30,583 nucleotides of DNA from Bacteroidales bacterium (lineage in GTDB: Bacteria > Bacteroidota > Bacteroidia > Bacteroidales > Marinilabiliaceae), in contig SFOL01000011.1 of assembly GCA_004552385.1 (NCBI GenBank), positions 1 through 30,583 on the forward strand, in the 5' to 3' direction. The position numbers were made by a program, and so were the translations under genes. The notes under the pieces were generated by a model. The model had not been told where the DNA came from. It searched no databases and was given only the letters and a program-made list of their open reading frames with translations. Below are positions 14,782 to 22,236 of the stretch, one piece after another; position 1 is the first letter of the stretch; each line of letters starts with the position of its first letter.

Positions 14782-16785
14782 GTGGTTTTCCTTTATCTGC
14801 TGGTGGCCGTGGTTTCGCTCGGCCTCCTCTTTTCCGTGTTTAACAGATTTTTTGCGCCCGGGTGGTGGGGGCCTGCGCTCGTAGCCATCCTTGCCGTGGC
14901 GGGCTTCGCTGTCGGGTGCGCGTCGGTGTCGTCGGCATCGGTTTTGGCCGTCTTCTCCCACCCGGTTTTTGGTCATGTTGGCTTCGCCTGTGACCAGTTG
15001 TCGGCGTGGTTCGCACTGATTGTTTGCGGCGCTTTCGCCCTTGGCGCTTGCTATGGCAGGGGGTATCTTGCACACTACGCGTCGTCTCGCGTGCAGCAGG
15101 TCTTGCATTGGCTCATGCTCCTGATGACCCTCGCCGGGCTGCTCGTGCTCCTTTTTACTGACAACCTTATCGTGTTCCTGCTCGGGTGGGAGATGATGGC
15201 TATCGGCTCTTTCTTCGCCGTCATCTTTGAGTACGATCATCCTCAGGTCGTGAGGGCCGGGCTTAACTATTTCATCCAGTCCCATATAGCTGTTCTGCTC
15301 ATCACGGCGGTCTTTGTGTGGTCCATGGCCGTCACGGGGCGCACTACGTTTGGCGGACTCTCCCAGTTCTTTGGCCAGGTCGGCACGACATCTCAGATTG
15401 TGGCCATGGCCATGCTCATTGCCGGTTTCGGTTTCAAGGCCGGCCTCGTGCCGTTCCATTCTTGGCTGCCCCTGGCCCACCCGGCCGCGCCAAGCCACGT
15501 CTCCGCCCTCATGTCGGGCGTCATCGTCAAGGCTGGCATCTACGGCATCGTGCGTTTCGGCTCCATGCTCTCTTCGCCCGAGGCGCAGCTGCCCATCGGG
15601 GTCGTTCTCCTTGTGTGTGGCGTCATCTCCGGGCTCTACGGCATCTTGAACGCGGCGTGCCATCGCGACTTTAAGCGCATGCTCGCCTATTGCACTATCG
15701 AGAATGTCGGCATCATCTCCATGGGTCTCGGTGTCGGGTTCATAGGCCTCGGCGCGGCGTCGCCAGTACTTGCCGTGCTTGGTTTCGCCGGCGCACTGCT
15801 CCACACCCTTAACCACGCTGTTTTCAAGGCTTTGCTCTTCTTTGCCGCCGGCAACGTCTACGTGAGCGCCCACACGCGAAACATGGAGGAGCTCGGCGGG
15901 CTTGCCAAGCGCATGCCCCACACAGCGGTGCTTTTCCTTGTCGGCTCGCTCGCCATCGGCGCGTTGCCCCCGTTTGGCGGGTTCGTCAGCGAGCTTCTTG
16001 TCTATGATGGTTTCTTGAACGGTTTCGGCCTCGGGTCGGTGCCACTCTCTGTCCTCATGGCTGTTTCGGGCTGCGCGTTGGCCATCATTGGCGGGGTCTC
16101 AATGTTGGCTTTCACTAAGACTTTCGGTGTCATGTTTCTTGGCGCGCCGCGCAAGGAGCTGCCTTGCAAGGCCTCTGAGGTCGGTGGCTGCATGCTCTGG
16201 CCGTCTTATGTGCTCGTGGCCTTGGCTTTCGCCGTCATGTTCTTCCCCGCGCTGCTGGTGGGCCATCTGTTCTCTCTTTCCATAGCTGTGTTCCGCCCCG
16301 GGCTTACCGAGGCCTCCATGGCGTCGCTCGAGTCGGCCGTGTCCGTGTCCGGGGCGGTCGGTCTGGCCATGCTCGCGCTCCTTTTCGTCATTGCCGCCTT
16401 TGTCGCGCTGAGGACCATCGTCGCCCGTCGTCGCCCCGTGGCTGTGTCGTCAACGTGGGGTTGCGGATATAAGCGGCCGATAAAGTCCATCCAATACACC
16501 AGCAAATCGTTCGCCCGCACTCTTATGAGTATGTGCCACTCGTTGATTCCATCTTCCACCAGGTTCACCCCGCTCACTTCCGAGGAGGTCTTCCCCGCCA
16601 ACAGGAGTCATATCAGTGTCGATTTCGATTTCGTCGACGAGAAGGCGGTCAGACCCATGACCGCCGGCCTGCTTGCCGGCCTTGAGCGTTTCCAGGGAAT
16701 CCAGAATGGCATGCTCCAATGTTACATTGTCTACGGGCTCGGCTATGTCATCATCCTCATCTTGTCTGTTGTTATCTTTGGCTGA
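14782..16785 (+). CDS. hyfB: Hydrogenase-4 subunit B-like proton-conducting membrane protein
   Basis: The 667-aa protein is close to the length of E. coli HyfB. It starts at GTG 14782; no in-frame ATG is near. It is an antiporter-like (NuoL/M, MrpA/D) polytopic membrane protein. The charged residues of the proton path are kept: Glu137 in LLGWEMMAIGS, Lys219 in GFGFKAGLVPFHSWLPLAHP, Lys250 in SGVIVKAGIYG, and His345 and Lys349 in HTLNHAVFKAL. The C-terminal part with WGCGYKRPIKSIQYTSKSF is the HyfB/HycC signature that distinguishes it from NuoL and Mrp. It opens a four-gene group; hyfC starts 14 bases after the stop. An imperfect -7 element (TACCTTTT, 14761) lies just upstream. Confidence 0.9.
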   Translation: MVFLYLLVAVVSLGLLFSVFNRFFAPGWWGPALVAILAVAGFAVGCASVSSASVLAVFSHPVFGHVGFACDQLSAWFALIVCGAFALGACYGRGYLAHYASSRVQQVLHWLMLLMTLAGLLVLLFTDNLIVFLLGWEMMAIGSFFAVIFEYDHPQVVRAGLNYFIQSHIAVLLITAVFVWSMAVTGRTTFGGLSQFFGQVGTTSQIVAMAMLIAGFGFKAGLVPFHSWLPLAHPAAPSHVSALMSGVIVKAGIYGIVRFGSMLSSPEAQLPIGVVLLVCGVISGLYGILNAACHRDFKRMLAYCTIENVGIISMGLGVGFIGLGAASPVLAVLGFAGALLHTLNHAVFKALLFFAAGNVYVSAHTRNMEELGGLAKRMPHTAVLFLVGSLAIGALPPFGGFVSELLVYDGFLNGFGLGSVPLSVLMAVSGCALAIIGGVSMLAFTKTFGVMFLGAPRKELPCKASEVGGCMLWPSYVLVALAFAVMFFPALLVGHLFSLSIAVFRPGLTEASMASLESAVSVSGAVGLAMLALLFVIAAFVALRTIVARRRPVAVSSTWGCGYKRPIKSIQYTSKSFARTLMSMCHSLIPSSTRFTPLTSEEVFPANRSHISVDFDFVDEKAVRPMTAGLLAGLERFQGIQNGMLQCYIVYGLGYVIILILSVVIFG

Positions 16786-16799
16786 TTTAATACTCTAAA

Positions 16800-17690
16800 A
16801 TGGTTAGTCTTCTGCTGATACTTTTGTCGAGTATCGTTTTCACTGGTGTCGTAGTCCGAGTCAAGAGCAAGGCCCAGGGGCGCAAGGGACCCGTCTTGCT
16901 CCAGCCTTTCTATGACGTCATAAGGCTGCTCCGCAAGGGGACGGTCTATAGCGAGACCACGAGTTTCGTGTTCCGCATAGCCCCTTCTGTCTATTTCGCC
17001 ACTGTCGTCATGGCTATCTGCGTCGTGCCTTTCGCCGATTGCGGCGGCCTCTTCTCTTTCGATTGCGACTTTATCTTTTTCGCCTACGTGCTCTCGCTCG
17101 GCAAGTTCTTCAACATCATTGCCGCGCTCGACACAGGCAGCAGTTTCGAGGGCATGGGCGCAAGCCGCGAGGCCTTGTTCTCCATGCTCGTCGAGCCGGC
17201 GTTCTTCCTCCTTATCGGGTCGCTCGGTCTCCTTACCGGCCACACCTCTTTTGCCAGCATCTTTGGCATGTTCCACCTTGGCTCTTCGGTCTCCTACGCC
17301 TTCGCCATCATCTCCGCCTTTGTGCTGCTCATGATCTGTATGATAGAGAATAGCCGAATGCCGGTCGACGACCCTAAGACCCACCTTGAGCTGACCATGA
17401 TACACGAGGTCATGATTCTCGACAATTCGGGCTTCGATCTCGGTCTCATCATGCAGGCCACACACCTCAAGTTCGCCATGTATAGCGCCCTCGTGGCCAA
17501 TCTCTTCATTGGAGGGCTGGCCTTCGGGTGGGCCGTCCTGGCTTTCCTCGCCATCGAGGTCTTGTGCGCCGTCTGCGTGGGCATCGTGGAGTCTTTTATG
17601 GCGCGCCACCGCATGAGCCACAATGCGCAATTCATCCTCGCGCTCACTTCGCTCAGCCTGCTTGTTTTTTTCGGTGTGAAATTTATTTAA
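16800..17690 (+). CDS. hyfC: Hydrogenase-4 subunit C-like (NuoH/HycD family) membrane protein
   Basis: The 296-aa protein matches HyfC/HycD and complex I NuoH, the membrane subunit that contacts the peripheral arm and passes the redox signal to the proton channels. Family motifs are intact: KSKAQGRKGPVLLQPFYD (23-39), GMGASREALFSMLVEP (118-133) and ENSRMPVDDPKTHLELTM (183-200), followed by IHEVMILDNSG. The acidic residues Glu183, Asp190, Asp191, Glu197 and Glu203 of the connecting axis are kept. A connector subunit implies that a hydrophilic arm exists, yet none is encoded in the window. hyfE begins 7 bases after the stop. Confidence 0.92.
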   Translation: MVSLLLILLSSIVFTGVVVRVKSKAQGRKGPVLLQPFYDVIRLLRKGTVYSETTSFVFRIAPSVYFATVVMAICVVPFADCGGLFSFDCDFIFFAYVLSLGKFFNIIAALDTGSSFEGMGASREALFSMLVEPAFFLLIGSLGLLTGHTSFASIFGMFHLGSSVSYAFAIISAFVLLMICMIENSRMPVDDPKTHLELTMIHEVMILDNSGFDLGLIMQATHLKFAMYSALVANLFIGGLAFGWAVLAFLAIEVLCAVCVGIVESFMARHRMSHNAQFILALTSLSLLVFFGVKFI

Positions 17691-17697
17691 GGCCGAT

Positions 17698-18327
17698 ATG
17701 CTACACATCCTTCTTATCCTCTTCCTCATAACGCTGATCTATTTCGCGATAGCCAACCGCCTGATGACCTACGTGGGCATCCTCGCATTCCAGGGCGTAA
17801 TAATATGCGCGGCCGCGCTCCTGTCTCTCCATGACATGGACGTCGTCAACCTCGTCACCATCATTGTGGAGACGCTTGTCGTCAAGGCCATCCTAATGCC
17901 ATATTTCATCCGCAGGGTGATCCTTACCAACCACATCACGAGGGAGGCCGAGCCTTCGGTGCCTAACTATGTTTCGCTCCTCTTCTGCACGGCCGTCATT
18001 ATCGGCGCTTACCTCGTCTCGCTCATGGTGTCGTCGCCCATCCTCAACAAGATGTTCCTCGTGGCCGCACTCGCCGGCATTTTCTGCGGACTCTTTTTCA
18101 TAACCACCAGGCGCAAGGTCATCACTCACGTCATCTGCTACGTCATTGTCGAGAACGGGGCGTTCATACTCTCGCTCGCTATTGGCAACGAGATGCCCGT
18201 GCTCGTCAATCTCGGCGTCATACTCGATGTCCTGGTCAGCGTCTTCCTCCTCGTCATTTTCATCAATAAGGTGGGCGACGTCACCAACGAGGGCGACGTC
18301 ACGGGCCTCAACCAGTTGCACGACTAA
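17698..18327 (+). CDS. hyfE: Hydrogenase-4 subunit E-like membrane protein
   Basis: The 209-aa protein is close to the 216 aa of E. coli HyfE. It has about six membrane segments and resembles a fusion of NuoK-like helices. Membrane-embedded acidic residues are seen at Glu58 (IIVETLVVKAI) and Glu152 (YVIVENGAFIL), followed by the typical NLGVILDVLVSVFL. In the hydrogenase-4 family it takes the place of NuoK/NuoJ between HyfC and the antiporter subunits. It lies 7 bases after hyfC and 39 bases before hyfF. Confidence 0.9.
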   Translation: MLHILLILFLITLIYFAIANRLMTYVGILAFQGVIICAAALLSLHDMDVVNLVTIIVETLVVKAILMPYFIRRVILTNHITREAEPSVPNYVSLLFCTAVIIGAYLVSLMVSSPILNKMFLVAALAGIFCGLFFITTRRKVITHVICYVIVENGAFILSLAIGNEMPVLVNLGVILDVLVSVFLLVIFINKVGDVTNEGDVTGLNQLHD

Positions 18328-18366
18328 CCTTTATCCCCACCACTTTAAATACGGCGTCATTTCGTC

Positions 18367-19809
18367 ATGCTTAATTACATACTTTCCGCATACATAGTCT
18401 TCGCCATTGTGCTCGGCGGACTCCAGCTCGTCAACAGGCGCAAGGCTTTAGCCAAGGCGCTTGTGGCGCTCTTTGTGCTTGGGCAGTGGGCGCTCACGGC
18501 CTACGCCCTGCTTGGCTCTTCGACACCCTCTTCCGAGTTCTTCTCGGTCGATGCGCTCGCCAAGCTGCTTACGCTTGTCGTCTCCATCATCTCGTCGGCC
18601 GCTTTCTGTCACTCCAACGGCTACATTGTCCAAAATGAGCAGGATAAAGACGCCAAGGTGAGGGCGCAATCTTATGGAGCCATGACAATCCTGACTATGG
18701 CGCTCACCATGGCGGGCGTCTCGGCGCACCTCGCGGTGACGTGGATCTTCATCGAGATAACGACGCTCTGCGCCTCGGCCCTCATTTTCTACAGGCGTAC
18801 TCAGAACTCCATCGAGGCGACGTGGAAATACGTCTTCGCTTGCTCAATCAGCCTTGTCCTGGTCTACGTCGGCATTCTCCTCGCCTCCATCTCAATGGGC
18901 GAGGACTCCGCGAGCGGCTTGTCTTTTGCCGCCCTCGGCCAGGCTGCCGACAAGCTTGACGACTTTTGGCTCAAGCTCTCATTTATCTTCATCTTTGTCG
19001 GCTACACGGCCAAGATGGGCCTCGTGCCGATGTTCACGGCAGGCATCGATGCTAAGGATGCGGCACCCGCTCCGGCGGCGGCCGTCTTGTCAAGCATCGT
19101 CATGAACGCCGGCTTCGTCGGCTTCTACCGCTTCTACGCCGTCGTGCAGCACACGGCCGCGGCTCGTTGGGCTATGATGGTCGTCCTCGTCACGGGCGTC
19201 GTCTCCGTCTTTGTGGCCGCCGTCTACCTGGTCAAGGTGCATAACGTGAAGCGTCTTTTCGCCTACTCGAGTGTGGAGCATATCGGTGTCGTAGCCATTG
19301 GCGTGGCGTGCGGAGGGGTGGGGCTTTATGCCGCCATCCTGCACCTCGTCCTGCATTCTTTCGCCAAGTCCGCCATCATGATGCACGTGGGCAACTTGTT
19401 CCGTGTTTTCGGGACTAAGCAGATGAACCGCATGGGGCGTTACATTGACAAGACCCACCCCGGGGCGGCCATCCTCATTCTCGGGCTCCTCTGCATCACG
19501 GCCATGCCCCCGTCCGGCCTTTTCATAACCGAGCTTATGATTTTTAAGGCTCTCATCTCCGCCCACCTCTGGGTCGTCCTCGCCATTCTTGCCGTCCTGC
19601 TTTGCACCATAGTTTGGGCCATGAGCCGCGACACTTTCTCCATTCTCTTCCTCCCCGCCGAGGAGCCACTCTTGCGCAAAGAGGCCTCGCAGCCTTTCCC
19701 TTGGACTGAGGCGGCTTGGCAATTCGCACTGCTCGGACTGTCCATCTGGTGGGGGCTTTGGACTCCCGACTTCATCTCGAGCCTCGTCTCAGCTGCTGCC
19801 GCCATCTAA
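18367..19809 (+). CDS. hyfF: Hydrogenase-4 subunit F-like proton-conducting membrane protein
   Basis: This is a 480-aa antiporter-like subunit (NuoN/NuoL family), slightly shorter than E. coli HyfF. Conserved residues include Glu130 (WIFIEITTL), Lys216 (GYTAKMGLVPM) and Lys334 in LHLVLHSFAKSAIM. The usual HxWLPxAHxxAP stretch after the TM7 lysine is replaced by MFTAGIDAKDAAPAP (222-236), and the TM8 lysine position is Asn247. It is the last gene of the group. E. coli hyf and related operons continue with the large and small hydrogenase subunits (HyfG, HyfI) and ferredoxin-like subunits; here an imperfect hairpin and the fabG promoter follow within 105 bases. Confidence 0.88.
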   Translation: MLNYILSAYIVFAIVLGGLQLVNRRKALAKALVALFVLGQWALTAYALLGSSTPSSEFFSVDALAKLLTLVVSIISSAAFCHSNGYIVQNEQDKDAKVRAQSYGAMTILTMALTMAGVSAHLAVTWIFIEITTLCASALIFYRRTQNSIEATWKYVFACSISLVLVYVGILLASISMGEDSASGLSFAALGQAADKLDDFWLKLSFIFIFVGYTAKMGLVPMFTAGIDAKDAAPAPAAAVLSSIVMNAGFVGFYRFYAVVQHTAAARWAMMVVLVTGVVSVFVAAVYLVKVHNVKRLFAYSSVEHIGVVAIGVACGGVGLYAAILHLVLHSFAKSAIMMHVGNLFRVFGTKQMNRMGRYIDKTHPGAAILILGLLCITAMPPSGLFITELMIFKALISAHLWVVLAILAVLLCTIVWAMSRDTFSILFLPAEEPLLRKEASQPFPWTEAAWQFALLGLSIWWGLWTPDFISSLVSAAAAI

Positions 19810-19830
19810 CTGGGAGAGCCGCTCGACTTG

Positions 19831-19862
19831 GCGGGCCGGAGCTTGGCCTATGCCGGCCTCGC
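19831..19862. repeat. Inverted repeat after hyfF (possible terminator)
   Basis: GCGGGCCGG pairs with CCGGCC-T-CGC (nine pairs with one bulge) around a 13-nt loop. It lies 21 bases beyond the hyfF stop. No T run follows, so termination is uncertain, but it marks the end of the hyf-like group. Confidence 0.4.
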
Positions 19863-19882
19863 GCCTAAAAGTGAGCACATAT

Positions 19883-19913
19883 TTTGTTCTTAGTGCCCAA
19901 AAGACTAAATTTG
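19883..19913 (+). promoter_or_regulatory. Promoter of fabG
   Basis: TTTG at 19883-19886, a 19-base spacer, then TAAATTTG at 19906-19913. Both elements match the Bacteroidota consensus exactly; it is the best promoter in the window. The start codon is 22 bases beyond the -7 box. Confidence 0.85.
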
Positions 19914-19935
19914 CGAAGATAAATTTCTTTTTTGA

Positions 19936-20682
19936 ATGAAATTACTTGAAGGAAAGACCGCGCTTATCACTGGTGCGGCACGAGGCATCGGCAAGGCCCT
20001 TGCCATTCGTTTCGCGCAGGAGGGCGCCAATATCGCTTTCACTGATCTCGAAATAAACGAGGCCGCAAAGCAGACCGAGAGCGAGATAGCCGCACTCGGC
20101 GTTAAGGTTAAGGGCTACGCGTCAAACGCCGCTAATTTCGAGCAGACTCATGAGGTCGTGGCTGAGGTCGTTAAGGATTTCGGCTCCATCGACGTTCTCG
20201 TCAACAACGCCGGCATCACCAAAGACGGTCTCATGCTTAAGATGACCGAGGCTCAGTGGGACGCCGTCCTCACCGTCAACCTCAAGTCGGCTTTCAACTT
20301 CATCCACGCCGTCACGCCCGTCATGAGCAAGCAGCGCAAGGGCAGCATCATCAACATGAGCTCCGTCGTCGGAGTCCATGGCAATGCCGGACAGTGCAAC
20401 TATTCCGCCTCAAAGGCTGGCATGATCGGCCTCGCCAAGTCCATCGCTCAGGAGATGGGCAAGCGCGGCATCAGGGCTAACGCTATAGCCCCGGGTTTCA
20501 TCATCACGGCTATGACGGATCAGCTTTCCGATGAGGTCAAGAAGGCGTGGTGCGACAAGATTCCTCTCCATCGCGGCGGCACGCCCGAGGACATCGCAGA
20601 TGTCGCACTCTTCCTCGCCTCTGACCTCTCCTCTTATGTCACGGGTCAGGTCATCCAAGTCGATGGCGGCATGAATATGTAA
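19936..20682 (+). CDS. fabG: 3-oxoacyl-[acyl-carrier-protein] reductase
   Basis: This is an NADPH-dependent reductase of the fatty-acid elongation cycle; 248 aa, normal for FabG. It has the SDR signatures: cofactor motif TGAARGIG (residues 12-19), NNAG (90-93) and the catalytic set Asn115, Ser142 or Ser143, Tyr156 and Lys160 (YSASK). APGFI follows, and the C-terminus SSYVTGQVIQVDGGMNM is typical of FabG rather than other SDRs. It is flanked by a strong promoter and a strong terminator, so it is a single-gene unit. It is probably the housekeeping copy. Confidence 0.93.
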   Translation: MKLLEGKTALITGAARGIGKALAIRFAQEGANIAFTDLEINEAAKQTESEIAALGVKVKGYASNAANFEQTHEVVAEVVKDFGSIDVLVNNAGITKDGLMLKMTEAQWDAVLTVNLKSAFNFIHAVTPVMSKQRKGSIINMSSVVGVHGNAGQCNYSASKAGMIGLAKSIAQEMGKRGIRANAIAPGFIITAMTDQLSDEVKKAWCDKIPLHRGGTPEDIADVALFLASDLSSYVTGQVIQVDGGMNM

Positions 20683-20714
20683 TACGGGTTCGCTCAGCGA
20701 ATACGATACCATAC

Positions 20715-20751
20715 GCGGGTGGGGGATGCGTCCCCGCCCGCTTTGTTTTTT
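20715..20751 (+). terminator. Intrinsic terminator of fabG
   Basis: GCGGGTGGGG pairs with CCCCGCCCGC (10 bp with one G-U) around GATGCGT and is followed by TTTGTTTTTT. Confidence 0.88.
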
Positions 20752-20792
20752 CCCGCTTTGCGTTTTCAGCATTAATCACACTTCAATTTAGA

Positions 20793-21578
20793 ATGTCCAC
20801 AGCAATAATGACGGTCAACATTGTAGGTTCTGGCAATGTCGCCACGCATTTGGCCAAAGCACTTAGCGAAAAAGGGTTCGAAATCAAAGGTGTTCTTAGC
20901 AGGGCGAAAGAGCATGCCCAAAGTCTGGCATGTGAGGTCCGCGCCGTGGCGGTCGACTCCGTGGCGGATATGCCACAGGCCGACCTGACGCTTGTCGCGG
21001 TGCCCGACGATGCCATATGCGGCGTCGCCAAAGCCATTCACTCCGCCGGCGTGACAGGCGTTGTGGCTCACACCTCGGGCGCCACATCAGTTGACGCGCT
21101 GAGGCCGATAGCGCACCGCGGCGTCTTATACCCGTGCATGACTTTCTCGAAAAATGACCGTATAGACCTGCGCCGATGCCCATTCCTCGTCGAGGCGGCC
21201 GACGCCGATTCGCTCGACGCCCTGAAAAGCGTGGCCTGCGCCATCGGGAGCGGTGCCACGGAGTGCGACTCCGACGGGCGGGCGCGGCTCCACCTGGCGG
21301 CCGTCTTGGCAAGCAATTTTACCAACCATATGCTGTTGATGGCTCAGCGCGCGATGACGCAGGCGGGTCTGCCGTTTGACCTTCTGCGGCCGCTTGTGGA
21401 GCAGACCATTGCCAAGGCTTTCACCATGTCACCTTTCGACGCTCAGACCGGGCCCGCAAGGCGAAACGACGCCAAAACAATGGAGAGGCACCGCGAACTG
21501 ATTGGTGGCGACATGCGGCTGCGGGGGCTCTATGACGCCCTGACGGCCTCAATAATCAAGACTTACGGAAATGGCTGA
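20793..21578 (+). CDS. DUF2520 / Rossmann-fold oxidoreductase-like protein
   Basis: The 261-aa protein starts MSTAIMTVNIVGSGNVATHLAKAL; ATG 20808 (MTVNIVG) is an alternative start that puts the Rossmann strand at the very N-terminus. GSGNVA is the nucleotide-binding loop, followed by a beta strand LTLVAVPDDAI typical of NADP-dependent dehydrogenases. The C-terminal half is helical, with ASNFTNHMLLMAQ and KAFTMSPFDAQTGPARRND, the latter being the most recognisable part of the DUF2520 family (COG5495). The reaction is unknown. It lies between the fabG terminator and the tmRNA terminator. Confidence 0.85.
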   Translation: MSTAIMTVNIVGSGNVATHLAKALSEKGFEIKGVLSRAKEHAQSLACEVRAVAVDSVADMPQADLTLVAVPDDAICGVAKAIHSAGVTGVVAHTSGATSVDALRPIAHRGVLYPCMTFSKNDRIDLRRCPFLVEAADADSLDALKSVACAIGSGATECDSDGRARLHLAAVLASNFTNHMLLMAQRAMTQAGLPFDLLRPLVEQTIAKAFTMSPFDAQTGPARRNDAKTMERHRELIGGDMRLRGLYDALTASIIKTYGNG

Positions 21579-21629
21579 CAGGAGGGCGGCTTGTGACCTG
21601 CCAAAAGCCCGCGGTGAAGACACTGTTAT

Positions 21630-21672
21630 AAAAAAAGAGACCCGCCCTCATTCCGGCGAGTCTCTTCGTTTT
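21630..21672. terminator. Bidirectional terminator between the DUF2520 gene and ssrA
   Basis: AGAGACCCGCC (21636-21646) pairs with GGCGAGTCTCT (21655-21665), 11 bp with one mismatch that becomes G-U in the minus-strand RNA. On the minus strand it is followed by seven T, ending the tmRNA. On the plus strand TCGTTTTCTT follows, which can end the DUF2520 transcript. Confidence 0.85.
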
Positions 21673-21676
21673 CTTG

Positions 21677-22074
21677 TGGAGCTGTGGGGGATCGAACCCC
21701 AGTCCAAACATTGAAGTCATACGCTTTCTACATGCTTATCCTGCCTTTGGTTTTCGAGTGAGGTTCGGGGGCTGGCGCCCAACGCTTCACCTTATCTCTT
21801 TAAAATCTCGCCCTTGGAGAGGAGCACCCCTCGGGCCATCCCTGATATTGCTGCGCCTCCGTGTCAGAACGCCTCAAGGAGTGGGCATCTGGGAGACGTC
21901 TCGTCGACGCCACTATGGCGCCGATAAAGCCGACCTACTGTGCTTCGGTTAGGCAGCGAGAGCGTAAGAAGTGTTGCCAGTTATAGGTTGATACCCGAGA
22001 TTATAGAGCCGGCATACCGACGCTCTGCATGCTTACGCACCACTTTGCAACGCTGTCAAATCCAGTTCAGCCCC
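21677..22074 (-). ncRNA. ssrA: Transfer-messenger RNA (tmRNA)
   Basis: This is a 398-nt one-piece tmRNA that rescues stalled ribosomes. The 5' end GGGGCUG pairs with CAGCUCC at the 3' end, forming the tRNA-like acceptor stem, with discriminator A at 21677 and no encoded CCA. The 5' region GGGGCTGAACTGGATTTGACAG and the 3' T-arm GGGGTTCGATCCCC are classic. The tag frame occupies 21978-21949: GGC AAC ACT TCT TAC GCT CTC GCT GCC TAA, giving GNTSYALAA. YALAA is the protease-recognised end seen in Bacteroidota tags. It is transcribed against all its neighbours, with its own promoter and terminator. Confidence 0.96.
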
Positions 22075-22098
22075 ATGGTGCAAAAGATGAAAACGCGG

Positions 22099-22129
22099 CA
22101 AATATAACACCTGGCCGCGCTTCTGCCAA
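22099..22129 (-). promoter_or_regulatory. Promoter of ssrA
   Basis: On the minus strand TTG (22129-22127), a 20-base spacer and TATATTTG (22106-22099) match the consensus. The mature 5' end is 24 bases after the -7 box, which implies a short leader removed by RNase P. Confidence 0.78.
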
Positions 22130-22168
22130 ATATTTCAACCCGAATTTTATTCTCAGTGCGCTAATGGC

Positions 22169-22176
22169 TACCTTTG
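22169..22176 (+). promoter_or_regulatory. -7 promoter element of the MATE gene
   Basis: TACCTTTG matches TAnnTTTG exactly, 60 bases before ATG 22237, divergent from the ssrA promoter. At the expected -33 distance there is only a T-rich TTTTAT, with no TTG. Confidence 0.5.
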
Positions 22177-22236
22177 CTGAGTATTTCACACGGGAACTGG
22201 CCCTACGGGAGGCGGTTGAAAAATAGTCAATTAACT

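Noticed and set aside
14776..15921. 381-codon minus-strand open frame opposite hyfB
   Set aside because: The translation is rich in His, Glu, Asp and Arg with no motif, as expected for the reverse of a membrane-protein gene.
14782..19809. Respiratory complex I (nuo) operon
   Set aside because: The HyfB-type C-terminus, the HyfE subunit and the gene order B-C-E-F identify the hydrogenase-4 group; NuoA, J, K, M and the peripheral subunits are absent.
14782..19809. Mrp Na+/H+ antiporter operon
   Set aside because: MrpB, C, E, F and G-type small subunits are absent, and the NuoH-like HyfC subunit is not part of Mrp.
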